Below are positions 1 through 8,126 of a DNA stretch of 29,697 nt, one piece after another; positions within the stretch are counted from its first letter, which is position 1; each line of letters starts with the position of its first letter. A program made the position numbers and the translations under genes. A model generated the notes under the pieces. That model had not been told where the DNA came from. It ran no database searches and saw only the letters and a list, made by a program, of their open reading frames with translations. This DNA is from Flavonifractor avistercoris. GTDB lineage: Bacteria; Bacillota; Clostridia; Oscillospirales; Oscillospiraceae. The stretch lies in contig DWXT01000200.1 of NCBI GenBank assembly GCA_019119085.1, positions 1-29,697 of the forward strand. Reading direction: 5' to 3'.

Positions 1-1
1 C

Positions 2-259
2 CACAAGCCGGAGCTGGAGAGCGACACCCAGATCCTGGGCACCGCCGGCTTCGCGGCGCCGGAGCAGTACGGCCTGTCCCAGACCGACCGGCGGGCCGAC
101 ATCTACGCCCTGGGCATCCTGATCAACGTGATGCTCACCGGGCAGCACCCCTCCCAGAGACAGGCCGAGGGCCGGCTGGGCCGGGTGGTGGAGCGGTGCA
201 CCCGGGTCAACCCCGCCCGGCGGTACCCCAACGCGCTGCGTCTCATGGAGGCGCTTTGA
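2..259 (+). CDS. Serine/threonine protein kinase, C-terminal fragment
   Basis: The reading frame is open from the window edge, so only the last 85 residues of the protein are present. They match the C-lobe of a Hanks-type Ser/Thr kinase. An activation-segment end GTAGFAAPEQYG (the APE motif) is followed by the subdomain IX signature DIYALGIL and then a conserved-type Arg close to the C-terminus (NPARRYPN). The protein ends right after the kinase fold, with no PASTA or transmembrane tail, so the kinase is probably cytosolic, or its extra domains lie N-terminal and outside the window. The next gene starts 11 bases downstream and is likely co-transcribed. It encodes a zinc-ribbon membrane protein, a common partner of such kinases. 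Catalytic-loop residues cannot be checked because they lie upstream of the window. Confidence 0.85.
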   Translation, partial: HKPELESDTQILGTAGFAAPEQYGLSQTDRRADIYALGILINVMLTGQHPSQRQAEGRLGRVVERCTRVNPARRYPNALRLMEAL

Positions 260-270
260 GGGGGGAGGAC

Positions 271-1521
271 ATGGAACGGAATCAACGCTGTCCCCGCTGC
301 GGGGCCGCCCTGCCGGAGGAGGCGTCCTTCTGCCCCTTCTGTGCCGGGAGCATCAACCGGCGCACCGCGGTGGAGCCCCCCAGCCTGAGGGGGCGGCGCG
401 TGCTCCGCGCCCTCCTCTTTTCGGCGGTGCTGGCCGCCGCCGTTTTGGCCGTCTTTCTGCTCACCCGGCCCCGGGTCTATGACGGGGTGGGCGAGGTGGT
501 GTACACCGATGCCGACGGCACCTATCAGCTGGTGCTGGCCCTCCCGGAAAACCGCTATGAGGCCCTGGCGGAGCAGAGCTTCCACGCCGCGGAGGGGGAG
601 CCCTACCGTGTCCCCTCCCGCCTGTATATCAACCACACCGACAGAGGGGCCGACGCGGGGCAGCTCTTCCTCCAGAAGGTGGACTCGGCCACCGCGGAGC
701 TGCTGCCGCTGGACGAATCGCTGGGCACGGTGTCCTGCTCGGCGCCCGCCCCCCACAGCGCCGCCCCCGATGCGGCCCTGATGAGCCTGGTGGACTTCAC
801 CGCCCGGGACGACTATACCGCCCAGATGGTGTGGACGCTGCACATGACCAACGGGGACACCATCCGCCTGCGGCAGGAGCTCCATGTCGCCCTCATCCAC
901 ACTTACAACTACCATCCGGAGGACGCGCCCATGGAGACCCTGGCCGACCTCCAGGCCCTGGTGGATGAGCTGGCGGAGGCGGCGGAGCCCTATGACAAAC
1001 TCAACCTCTTTCTGCCCCCGGTGACCTACGAGGGGAGCCTGGTGATGGAGGAGCGGCCCATCAATCTCTACGGCAGCGAGGAAAACGGCCGCCGCACCAC
1101 CTTTACCGGCACCCTGCGGGTGGCCTCCCGGGACTCGTGGATCACCTATATCCAGGGCATCGACTTTGTGGGGGACGGCGGTGTGGGGATCTCCGCCTCC
1201 GCCAGGCTGTGGGTGGAGGACTGTACCTTCACCGGCTGGAAAACCGGCGTGCTGGGCTACGGCGACGCCTGGGCGAATGTGATCGGCTGCACGCTGGTGA
1301 ATAACGAGACCGGCTTCCACTTCAACAGCGAGGAGGGCGCGGCCAGCCACAGCATGTATAATGACAACCGTTTTGTGGACAACGGCACCGCCGTGCTGCT
1401 GGAGCGGGTGCCCACCGACCTGGCACTGGATTTCCGGGGCAGCCTGTTCTCCGGCAATGGCACGGACATCGACAACCTGTGCCGGCAGCCCATCGACATC
1501 ACCCAGGCCGTGTTTGAGTAG
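271..1521 (+). CDS. Zinc-ribbon, single-pass membrane protein with beta-helix-like ectodomain
   Basis: The protein has 416 residues. The start was chosen at the ATG preceded by GGGGGAGG; an earlier in-frame ATG lies inside the kinase gene. Residues 7-24 form a zinc ribbon (CPRCG...CPFC). A basic stretch is followed by one hydrophobic helix at about 44-65, which places the rest outside the cell. The last 150 or so residues hold short repeating strands (SWITYIQGIDF, ARLWVEDCTF, AWANVIGCTL) of the kind seen in right-handed parallel beta-helices, where buried residues recur about every 22-24 positions. No catalytic motif is recognisable. It is the second gene of an operon with the kinase, so it may be a substrate or sensory partner of it. 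That role is inferred from position only. Confidence 0.75.
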   Translation: MERNQRCPRCGAALPEEASFCPFCAGSINRRTAVEPPSLRGRRVLRALLFSAVLAAAVLAVFLLTRPRVYDGVGEVVYTDADGTYQLVLALPENRYEALAEQSFHAAEGEPYRVPSRLYINHTDRGADAGQLFLQKVDSATAELLPLDESLGTVSCSAPAPHSAAPDAALMSLVDFTARDDYTAQMVWTLHMTNGDTIRLRQELHVALIHTYNYHPEDAPMETLADLQALVDELAEAAEPYDKLNLFLPPVTYEGSLVMEERPINLYGSEENGRRTTFTGTLRVASRDSWITYIQGIDFVGDGGVGISASARLWVEDCTFTGWKTGVLGYGDAWANVIGCTLVNNETGFHFNSEEGAASHSMYNDNRFVDNGTAVLLERVPTDLALDFRGSLFSGNGTDIDNLCRQPIDITQAVFE

Positions 1522-1543
1522 CCCGGCCCCATCACATAGGCAA

Positions 1544-1579
1544 CAAGAGGCGCACCGCCGTCCGGCGGTGCGCCTCTTG
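1544..1579. terminator. Bidirectional hairpin between convergent genes
   Basis: The two arms CAAGAGGCGCACCGCCG (1544-1560) and its perfect complement (1563-1579) form a very stable GC-rich stem with a tight loop. It sits between the stop of the zinc-ribbon gene (+) and the stop of atpC (-). It has no strong T-tract on either side, so termination may depend mainly on stem strength. Confidence 0.7.
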
Positions 1580-1581
1580 CG

Positions 1582-1989
1582 TCACTCGTGCTTGGTTTTC
1601 AGCCGGGCCATGGCCCGGGCCAGGGCGGCCTTGGAGTGGTAGTACTCGTGGATGCTCTGCTTCTGGCGCAGGCGCTCCTCCGCCCGCTGCCTGGCGGCCT
1701 CGGCCCGCTTGCGGTCGATCTCCTCCGGGTGCTCGGCAAAGCCCACCAGGAGGATCACATAGTCGGGCTTGATCTCCACGAAGCCCGCCCCCACGGCGGC
1801 GGGAGTCCACACCTCGTCGTGCTTGAAGCGCAGCTCCCCGGGCTCGATGGCGGAGACCACCGGCTCATGGCCGGGATAGATGCCCATCTCCCCGTCCACG
1901 ATGGGGATGATCAGGGCCTCGGCCTGGCCGATGTAGAACTGCCGCTCGGGGGTGATGATCTCCAGGTAGAAGGTGGACGGTTCCGCCAT
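1582..1989 (-). CDS. atpC: ATP synthase F1, epsilon subunit
   Basis: The protein has 135 residues, the normal length for bacterial epsilon. The N-terminal beta-sandwich is recognisable (FYLEIITPERQFYIGQAEALIIP, then DGEMGIYPGHEPVVSAI). It is followed by a charged two-helix C-terminal domain from about residue 88 (EEIDRKRAEAARQRAEERLRQ). The epsilon subunit sits on the central stalk, couples c-ring rotation to F1, and in many bacteria inhibits ATP hydrolysis through the C-terminal helices. This is the last gene of the atp operon. Its ATG abuts the atpD stop codon with no spacer, so the two are translationally coupled. Confidence 0.96.
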   Translation of the reverse strand: MAEPSTFYLEIITPERQFYIGQAEALIIPIVDGEMGIYPGHEPVVSAIEPGELRFKHDEVWTPAAVGAGFVEIKPDYVILLVGFAEHPEEIDRKRAEAARQRAEERLRQKQSIHEYYHSKAALARAMARLKTKHE

Positions 1990-3390
1990 TTACACCGCCC
2001 CCATCTTCCTGGCCTTCTCGATGACCTCGTCCACGTTGCCCACGTTGCTGAACGCGGCCTCGGGGTACTTGTCCAGCTCGCCGCCCAGGATGGTCTCAAA
2101 GGAGCGGAGGGTGTCCCCCAGCTTGACGTAGCGGCCCTCCAGGCCGGTGAACTGCTCGGCCACGGAGAAGGGCTGGGAGAAGAACTGCTGCACCCGGCGG
2201 GCCCGCTCCACGGCCCGGCGGTCGTCCTCGCTCAGCTCCTCCATGCCCAGGATGGCGATGATGTCCTGCAGCTCCCGGTAGCGCTGGAGCAGCTCCTGCA
2301 CGCCCCGGGCGATCTTGTAGTGCCGCTCGCCCACCACGTCGGGCTCCAGGATGCGGGAGGTGGACTCCAGGGGATCCACCGCGGGGTAGATGCCCTGCTC
2401 CACAATCTTGCGGCTCAGGACGGTGGTGGCGTCCAGGTGGGCGAAGGTGGTGGCGGGGGCGGGGTCGGTGAGGTCGTCGGCGGGGACGTAGACGGCCTGC
2501 ACCGAGGTGATGGCCCCGTCCTGGGTGGAGGTGATGCGCTCCTGCAGGGCGCCCATCTCGTTGGCCAGGGTGGGCTGGTAGCCCACGGCGGAGGGCATCC
2601 GGCCCATGAGGGCGGAGACCTCGCTGCCGGCCTGGACATAGCGGAAGATGTTGTCGATGAAGAGCAGCACGTTCTGCTTTTCCCTGTCCCGGAAGTACTC
2701 CGCCATGGTCAGGCCGGTCAGGGCCACCCGCATGCGGGCTCCCGGGGGCTCGTTCATCTGGCCGAAGACCAGGGCGGTCTTTTCCAGCACCCCGGACTCG
2801 GTCATCTCCCGCCACAGGTCGTTGCCCTCCCGGGTGCGCTCGCCCACGCCGGTGAAGATGGAGTAGCCGCCGTGCTCGGTGGCGATGTTGTGGATGAGCT
2901 CCTGGATCAGCACCGTCTTGCCCACGCCGGCGCCGCCGAACAGGCCGATTTTGCCGCCCTTGGCGTAGGGGGCCAGCAGATCAATGACCTTGATGCCGGT
3001 CTCGAAGATGTCCACCACCGGGCGCTGCTTGGCAAAGTCCGGGGGCTGGCGGTGGATAGACCACTTCTCGGCGGTATCCGCCGGCCCCTTGCCGTCAATG
3101 GTGTCGCCCAGCACATTGAACATGCGGCCCAGCACCCCGTCCCCCACGGGGACGGAGATGGGGGCGCCGGTGTCGGTGACGGCCATGCCGCGTCCCAGGC
3201 CCTCGCTGGGGGAGAGCATGATGCACCGCACCGTGTCGCCGCCCACGTGCTGGGCCACCTCCATGACCTCCCGGCGGCCGTCCAGCTCCACCTCCAGGGC
3301 CTCCTTCAGCTCCGGCAGAGAGCCGCCGGGGAAGGCCACGTCCACCACAGGCCCCATGACCTGTACAATGGTTCCCTTGTTTGCACTCAT
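1990..3390 (-). CDS. atpD: ATP synthase F1, catalytic beta subunit
   Basis: The protein has 466 residues and is full length. The Walker A motif GGAGVGKT is at 152-159. The catalytic region GVGERTREGNDL follows, and the strand carrying the Walker B Asp reads LLFIDNIFRYVQAGSEVSALMGRMPSA in part. The beta-hallmark segment GYQPTLANEMG is intact. Beta carries the three catalytic nucleotide sites of the alpha3beta3 ring. The ATG is preceded by AAAGGGG. Unlike the other atp genes, which overlap or lie within about 40 bases, atpD is separated from atpG by 278 bases of hairpin-rich non-coding DNA. No convincing separate promoter is visible there, so it probably depends on readthrough. Confidence 0.98.
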   Translation of the reverse strand: MSANKGTIVQVMGPVVDVAFPGGSLPELKEALEVELDGRREVMEVAQHVGGDTVRCIMLSPSEGLGRGMAVTDTGAPISVPVGDGVLGRMFNVLGDTIDGKGPADTAEKWSIHRQPPDFAKQRPVVDIFETGIKVIDLLAPYAKGGKIGLFGGAGVGKTVLIQELIHNIATEHGGYSIFTGVGERTREGNDLWREMTESGVLEKTALVFGQMNEPPGARMRVALTGLTMAEYFRDREKQNVLLFIDNIFRYVQAGSEVSALMGRMPSAVGYQPTLANEMGALQERITSTQDGAITSVQAVYVPADDLTDPAPATTFAHLDATTVLSRKIVEQGIYPAVDPLESTSRILEPDVVGERHYKIARGVQELLQRYRELQDIIAILGMEELSEDDRRAVERARRVQQFFSQPFSVAEQFTGLEGRYVKLGDTLRSFETILGGELDKYPEAAFSNVGNVDEVIEKARKMGAV

Positions 3391-3668
3391 ATCGAAAAAT
3401 CCCCTTTCGGGCGTTCAGTCTGTTCGTTTGATCAGGACGGGCGACCGCAGGTCGCCCCTACAGCCTCGCAGAGTTTCGCCCGCTTGCGGGTGAAAACAAA
3501 TGAAATTTGTGCGGAGCAGGACATGCGCCTGCGCAGCACACCGATGCTTGCTCCGCCACTGGCGGGCAACCACCCGCGCGGGCGCGGGTGAGGGGGGTAT
3601 CAAAACCGTTGTGCCGCCACAGGCGGCGCGGCGGTTTTGTATCTAGGGGGGAAGTATTCCCCCCTAGA
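3391..3668. repeat. Hairpin-array element between atpG and atpD
   Basis: This gap has no gene but consists of consecutive hairpins. They are 3439-3457 (GGGCGACC/GGTCGCCC), 3474-3495, 3509-3539 (apical loop ACATGCG), 3548-3569, 3571-3590 and 3601-3639 (ending GGTTTTG on the minus strand). The last, at 3641-3669, has a 13-bp stem and overlaps the atpG stop codon. The block 3462-3539 recurs at 21333-21415 with the same linker CAAATGAAA and the same loop. The module 3439-3461 recurs at 14337-14359 on the other strand with 22 of 23 bases identical. It looks like a repeat inserted in the operon. Whether it terminates, attenuates or processes the atp transcript cannot be read from sequence. Confidence 0.7.
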
Positions 3669-4550
3669 TTATAGCGCCGCCTGGGCGCCGCCCACCACCT
3701 CCGTGATCTCCTGGGTGATGGCCGCCTGGCGGGCCCGGTTGAAGGACAGGTTCAGGGTCTGAAGCATGGCCCGGGCGTTGTCGCTGGAGGACTTCATGGC
3801 GGTCATGCGGGCGTTCTGCTCGGAGCAGTAGGACTCCACCAGCGCGCCGAACAGATCGCCGGACACATAGGAGGGCACCAGCCGATCCATGACCGCCTTC
3901 ACCGACGGCACGTAGGTCACGTCCCGGTTGTAGGCGTCCCGGTTGGCCTCGTACTCCGGGAACACGTCGGGATCCAGGGGGAGCAGCTTGTGGACGGTGG
4001 GCTCCATGTCAAAGGAGGTGACCAGCCTGGTGAAGAGCACGTACACGTCGTCCAGCTGCCGCGCCAGGAACAGATCCATCATGGACTCGGCGATGTCCCG
4101 GGCCCGGGGCACGGTGGGGTTCTGGGCGGTGTAGAGGAACTCCGCGTCGATGGGGATGCTGTGCTCCTGGAAGTAGGAGCGGCCCACCTGCCCCACCACA
4201 AAGAGGGAGGCGCCGGGGTGCCTGGCCAGCTTCCCCTCCGCCAGCTTGAGGATGTTGTGGTTGTAGGCCCCGGCCAGCCCCTTGTCGCCGGTGACCACGA
4301 TGTAGCCCACCTTCCGCTTCTCCGGAGAGATCTCCGGCCGCTTGTCGAAGAAGGGGTGGACGATCTCCGGGGAGTGGTGGAGGATGTCGGAGATGGTGGA
4401 CTCGATCTTGCGGAAATAGGGCTCCACATTGCTGAGCTGTGCCCGGGCCTTGCGCAGGTTGGCCGAGGAGATCAGGTACATGGCGTTGGTGATCTTCAGG
4501 GTCTGCTCCACGCTCCTGATGTGGGTGCGGATCTCCTTTATGCTTGCCAT
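3669..4550 (-). CDS. atpG: ATP synthase F1, gamma subunit
   Basis: The protein has 293 residues, normal for gamma, the rotating shaft inside the alpha3beta3 ring. The N-terminal helix (IKEIRTHIRSVEQTLKITNAM) and the C-terminal helix (NRARQAAITQEITEVVGGA) are both well conserved in type; they form the coiled coil of the shaft. The central Rossmann-like part includes YIVVTGDKGLAGAYNHN. The ATG at 4550 was chosen because it starts the standard N-terminus. The frame stays open far upstream, but only as an antisense-frame artefact across atpA. It overlaps the atpA stop by 13 bases, implying coupled translation. A strong hairpin begins at its stop codon. Confidence 0.96.
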   Translation of the reverse strand: MASIKEIRTHIRSVEQTLKITNAMYLISSANLRKARAQLSNVEPYFRKIESTISDILHHSPEIVHPFFDKRPEISPEKRKVGYIVVTGDKGLAGAYNHNILKLAEGKLARHPGASLFVVGQVGRSYFQEHSIPIDAEFLYTAQNPTVPRARDIAESMMDLFLARQLDDVYVLFTRLVTSFDMEPTVHKLLPLDPDVFPEYEANRDAYNRDVTYVPSVKAVMDRLVPSYVSGDLFGALVESYCSEQNARMTAMKSSSDNARAMLQTLNLSFNRARQAAITQEITEVVGGAQAAL

Positions 4551-6061
4551 GTGGCGCTCCCCCGCTTCTTGACGTCGTCCAGGGCGGCGCGGATGGTCTC
4601 CACCGCCGGGCCGCTCAGGTTGCCGGTGGACTGGATCTCCTCCACCACGTCGGCGTGCTCCGTCTCCATCTCGTCGGCGAAGTCCAGCACGAACTGCCGC
4701 ACCCTGTCCAGGGGCACGTCGTCCACCAGGCCGCTGGTGGCCACATAGAGGATGATGGCCTGGCGGCTCACCGGCATGGGGTGGTACAGGGGCTGCTTGA
4801 GCAGCTCCAGCAGGCGGCGGCCGTGATCCAGGGCCTGCTGGGTGGCGGGATCCAGGTCGGAGGCGAACTGGGTGAACACCTCCAGCTCCCGGAACCGGGC
4901 CAGGTCGATGCGCAGGGTGCCGGCGGTCTTTTTGATGGCCCGGGTCTGGGCCGCGCCGCCCACACGGGACACGGACAGGCCCACGTTGACGGCGGGCCGC
5001 TGGCCGGCGAAGAACAGGTCGGTCTCCAGATAGATCTGGCCGTCGGTGATGGAGATGACGTTGGTGGGGATATAGGCCGACACGTCGCCGGCCTGGGTCT
5101 CGATGATGGGCAGGGCGGTCATGGAGCCGCCGCCGTACTCCTTCGTCAGGCGGCAGGCCCGCTCCAGCAGGCGGGAGTGGAGGTAGAACACGTCGCCGGG
5201 GTAGGCCTCCCGGCCGGGAGAGCGCTTGAGCAGCAGGGACAGGGTGCGGTAGGCCACCGCGTGCTTGCTGAGATCGTCGTAGACGATGAGCACGTCCTTC
5301 CCTTTGCCCATGAAGTACTCGCCCATGGCCGCGCCGGCGTAGGGGGCGATGTACTGCATGGGGGCGGACTCGCTGGCGGTGGAGGACACGATGATGGAGT
5401 AGTCCATGGCCCCGTGCTTTTTCAGGGTGTCCTGGATGCGGGCCACGGTGGAGGCCTTCTGGCCGATGGCCACGTAGATGCAGATCACGTCCTGCCCCTT
5501 CTGGTTCAGGATGGTGTCCACCGCGATGGCGGTCTTGCCGGTCTGGCGGTCGCCGATGATCAGCTCCCGCTGGCCCCGGCCGATGGGCACCATGGCGTCG
5601 ATGGCCAGGATGCCGGTCTGGAGGGGGACGGTCACCGGCTCCCGGGAGAGGACGCCGCTGGCCTCGTGCTCGATGGGGCGGGTCTCGGTGGTCTCGATGG
5701 GGCCCAGGCCGTCGATGGGCCGGCCCAGCACGTCCACCACCCGGCCCACCAGGGCGTCGCCCACGGGCACGTCGGCGGCCCGGCCGGTGCGGCGCACCAC
5801 GGTGCCCTCCTTCACGCCGGCCTCGCTGCCCAGCAGCACCACGCCCACGCTGTCCCGGGACAGGTTCATCACCATGCCCGTCACGCCGGTGTCCAGCTCC
5901 ACCAGCTCGCCGTACACCGCCTTGTCCAGGCCGTAGACGGTGGCGATGCCGTCGCCCACCTCCAGGACGGTGCCGGTCTCGTCCCGGCGGACTTTGGTAT
6001 CGTAATCGGAGATCTCCTCCCGCAGGATGGAGACAATCTCCTCCGGTCTGGTCTTTGTCAT
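4538..6061 (-). CDS. atpA: ATP synthase F1, alpha subunit
   Basis: The protein has 507 residues and is full length. The Walker A motif GDRQTGKT is at 170-177. The alpha signature regions VLGRPIDG and IIVSSTASESAPMQYIAPYAG are present, and the arginine-finger region near LSVSRVGGAAQTRAIKK is intact. Alpha forms the non-catalytic nucleotide sites, alternates with beta in F1 and supplies the arginine finger to the catalytic sites. The start ATG overlaps the atpH stop (ATGA, 6058-6061), so the two genes are translationally coupled. Confidence 0.98.
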   Translation of the reverse strand: MTKTRPEEIVSILREEISDYDTKVRRDETGTVLEVGDGIATVYGLDKAVYGELVELDTGVTGMVMNLSRDSVGVVLLGSEAGVKEGTVVRRTGRAADVPVGDALVGRVVDVLGRPIDGLGPIETTETRPIEHEASGVLSREPVTVPLQTGILAIDAMVPIGRGQRELIIGDRQTGKTAIAVDTILNQKGQDVICIYVAIGQKASTVARIQDTLKKHGAMDYSIIVSSTASESAPMQYIAPYAGAAMGEYFMGKGKDVLIVYDDLSKHAVAYRTLSLLLKRSPGREAYPGDVFYLHSRLLERACRLTKEYGGGSMTALPIIETQAGDVSAYIPTNVISITDGQIYLETDLFFAGQRPAVNVGLSVSRVGGAAQTRAIKKTAGTLRIDLARFRELEVFTQFASDLDPATQQALDHGRRLLELLKQPLYHPMPVSRQAIILYVATSGLVDDVPLDRVRQFVLDFADEMETEHADVVEEIQSTGNLSGPAVETIRAALDDVKKRGSATWQA

Positions 6062-6582
6062 GCCATTCGCCTCTCTTCCAGCTGCCGCCCCAGGCGGCGC
6101 AGCGCCCCCCGGACGCTCTTGTCATAGGTGACGCCCTCGATGTCCAGGGTGAAGCCCCCCAGCAGCGCCGGCTCCACCCGGATGTCGAACTGGATGTCCC
6201 TCTTGTGGTGGAGCCGGCACAGGGCGGCGCGGAGCTTGCCCAGCTCCTCCTCCCCGGGGGCCCGGGCGCAGGTGAGCACGCACCGGGCGCAGCCCCGGTC
6301 GGCCAGGGCCGCGCCGTGGAAATCCTCCAGGATCGCAGGCAGCAGGGCCATGCGGCCCTTGGAGGCCAGCAGGCGGTAGAACCGCAGCAGCAGGCCGTGG
6401 CCGTCCAGGGCGGGCAGCCGGGCCAGCACCCGGCTCTTCGCCTCCGGCTCCACCGCCGGGGAGGTCAGCGCCTCCCACAGCGCGGCGTCCCCCATCAGGG
6501 CCCCCGCGGTCTCCCGCAGGCCGTCCTCGTCGGGGCACACCTGATAGAGGGCCTGGGCGTAGCGGCGGGTCAGCTCACTCAT
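6058..6582 (-). CDS. atpH: ATP synthase F1, delta subunit
   Basis: The protein has 174 residues from the ATG. A GTG three codons upstream (6591) is an alternative start. The N-terminal helical bundle begins SELTRRYAQALYQV, as is typical of delta. The C-terminal part ends with the family-type segment PALLGGFTLDIEGVTYDKSVRGALRRLGRQL. Delta connects the top of F1 to the peripheral b-subunit stalk. The gene overlaps atpF at its start and atpA at its end, consistent with tight coupling across the operon. Confidence 0.93.
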   Translation of the reverse strand: MSELTRRYAQALYQVCPDEDGLRETAGALMGDAALWEALTSPAVEPEAKSRVLARLPALDGHGLLLRFYRLLASKGRMALLPAILEDFHGAALADRGCARCVLTCARAPGEEELGKLRAALCRLHHKRDIQFDIRVEPALLGGFTLDIEGVTYDKSVRGALRRLGRQLEERRMA

Positions 6583-7066
6583 GGGGCTCACCCACTTCCG
6601 CCAGGAAGGCGTCCACCAGGGCCCGGTCGCTGTCCGCGTTCAGGGCGGTCTGGGCCGCCTTGGCGGCGGCCAGCAGGGCCAGGGAGGCCACCTCGTTCCG
6701 GGCGCCCCGGAGCATGTTCTCCCGCTCGGTGGCGAGCCGGCTCTCCGCCTCGGCCTGCACCCGCCGGGCGTCGTCCTCGGCCTGGGCCAGCCTGGCCTCG
6801 TAGGCCCGCTGCCCCCGGTTCTGGGCCTCGGCCACGATCTTGGCGGCCTCCTGCCGGGCGTCGGAGAGCCTGCCCTCGTACTCGTCCCGGAGGGCCTGGG
6901 CCTGCTGGTTTTTCTCCTCGGCGGAGGAGATCTCCTCCTGCACCAGCTTGGCCCGCTGCTCCAGCACGGCGTTGATCCGGCCGAAGAGGAGCTTGCGCAG
7001 GATGAAGTAGAGCACCAGCAGGTTGAGTATGGTAAAGAAAATGGTGGAGGGGCTGAATTCCAGCAC
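6575..7066 (-). CDS. atpF: ATP synthase Fo, b subunit
   Basis: The protein has 163 residues and starts at a GTG. One N-terminal membrane helix (about 8-24, IFFTILNLLVLYFILRK) is followed by a long, highly charged, Ala/Glu/Arg-rich coiled coil (EQRAKLVQEEISSAEEKNQQ and onward), the classical b-subunit layout. A dimer of b forms the peripheral stalk. There is a single b gene, not a b/b' pair, as is usual in Bacillota. The GTG is preceded by AAGGGGG, and the atpE stop lies 14 bases upstream. Confidence 0.95.
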   Translation of the reverse strand: MLEFSPSTIFFTILNLLVLYFILRKLLFGRINAVLEQRAKLVQEEISSAEEKNQQAQALRDEYEGRLSDARQEAAKIVAEAQNRGQRAYEARLAQAEDDARRVQAEAESRLATERENMLRGARNEVASLALLAAAKAAQTALNADSDRALVDAFLAEVGEPHE

Positions 7067-7080
7067 TGGGGCCGCCCCCT

Positions 7081-7299
7081 TTAACCCACGAAGATGATCA
7101 GCAGCGCGGTGATGAAGCCGAAGATGGCGGTGCCCTCGGCCAGGGCGCAGCCCAGCAGCAGGGCGCTGTTGATCTTGCCGGAGGCCTCGGGCTGGCGGGC
7201 AATGGCCTCGCTGGCCTTGCCGGTGGCGAAGCCGATGCCGATGCCGGCGCCGATGCCGGTGAAGACGGCGATAGCCGCAGCGATGATAGCGATGTTCAT
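7081..7299 (-). CDS. atpE: ATP synthase Fo, c subunit
   Basis: The protein has 72 residues, starting at the ATG 8 bases after GAGGAAA; an upstream in-frame ATG would add a non-homologous, very basic extension. It has two membrane helices joined by the polar loop ARQPEAS. Glu55 in helix 2 (ALAEGTAIFG) is the ion-binding carboxylate. The Na+ c-rings of the Ilyobacter type carry a Gln in helix 1 and a Ser right after the Glu. Here those positions read Ile (GIGIGF) and Gly (AEGT). This favours proton coupling, as an inference from motif comparison only. Confidence 0.95.
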   Translation of the reverse strand: MNIAIIAAAIAVFTGIGAGIGIGFATGKASEAIARQPEASGKINSALLLGCALAEGTAIFGFITALLIIFVG

Positions 7300-7336
7300 G
7301 GTAATTTCCTCCTCAGATTTCTTTGCTTGGTGGGAT

Positions 7337-8035
7337 TTACTCCTCTTCCTTGATGCCCTCGCCGGTGAAGAGCGTGGTGAGGAACACAAAGACCACGGTC
7401 TGGATCAGGCCGTCGAACAGGTCGAAGTAGATGCTGAACACGGCGGGCAGCACCGCCGGCGCCACGAACTTGAGCATCTCCATGATGATGTAGGCGCCCA
7501 GGATGTTGCCGAACAGACGCATGCACAGGGCCAGGGGCCGGATGACCACCTCCATCAGGTTGATGGGCAGCAGCAGGGGCATGGGCTCGGCAAACTTTTT
7601 CAGCCCGCCCAGCAGCCCGTTGTACCGGAACTGGGACCCGTAGATGAGCAGCATGCTCATCACCGCCAGGGCGGTGGTGACGCTGATGTCCTTGGTGGGG
7701 GGCGTCAGGCCGAAGATGCCGATGAGGTTGGACAGGCCGATGTACAGGGCCACGGTGCCCAGCCAGGGGGCGAAGGGCCGCCAGCGGCTGCCGATGTTGG
7801 TCTTGACAAAGCCGTTGAGGAACTGCACCGCCCACTCCAGCGCGGCCTGCACCCTGCCGGGGCTGCGCACGCTCAGCTTCCGGGTCAGCACCAGGGAGAG
7901 CACCGTCAGCAGCGCCATGATAATCCACGACACCACCACCGAGTCGGCCACCGGGATGCCGCCCAGCACCGGGATGGTGAAGGCGGTCTTGTTGCCCAGC
8001 TCACTGACCAGAGATTCCTTGAATGCTTCCAGCAA
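7337..8035 (-). CDS. atpB: ATP synthase Fo, a subunit
   Basis: The protein has about 232 residues and five or so membrane helices. The essential stator arginine lies in the conserved helix PLALCMRLFGNILGAYII, and the segment INLMEVVIRPLAL precedes it. Subunit a provides the ion half-channels next to the c-ring. No ATG fits. A TTG at 8035 lies 7 bases after AGGTGA and is preferred. The GTG at 8041 is in frame but only 1 base from that ribosome site. This is the first structural gene of the atp operon. No atpI-like gene is next to it; a DUF2798-like gene is upstream instead. No clear promoter is visible in the 90 bases before it. Confidence 0.95.
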   Translation of the reverse strand: MLEAFKESLVSELGNKTAFTIPVLGGIPVADSVVVSWIIMALLTVLSLVLTRKLSVRSPGRVQAALEWAVQFLNGFVKTNIGSRWRPFAPWLGTVALYIGLSNLIGIFGLTPPTKDISVTTALAVMSMLLIYGSQFRYNGLLGGLKKFAEPMPLLLPINLMEVVIRPLALCMRLFGNILGAYIIMEMLKFVAPAVLPAVFSIYFDLFDGLIQTVVFVFLTTLFTGEGIKEEE

Positions 8036-8126
8036 ACACACATCACCTCGATTTCGCGTGGGCTATCCTACGCCCCTTTGCCGGATTTGGGAAGCCTTTC
8101 GAAAGTAAAAAAACTTTTGAAAACAC

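Noticed and set aside
1588..3591. Long plus-strand open frame opposite atpC and atpD
   Set aside because: It is rich in His, Gly, Leu and Gln, as expected from the antisense reading of a GC-rich coding strand, and covers two certain genes. No ribosome site or known domain.
4544..6127. Plus-strand open frame opposite atpA
   Set aside because: Same antisense artefact: it mirrors the alpha subunit and has low-complexity composition.
7081..7299. Na+-translocating ATP synthase
   Set aside because: The helix 1 Gln and the Ser after the ion-binding Glu that mark Na+ c-rings are Ile and Gly here.
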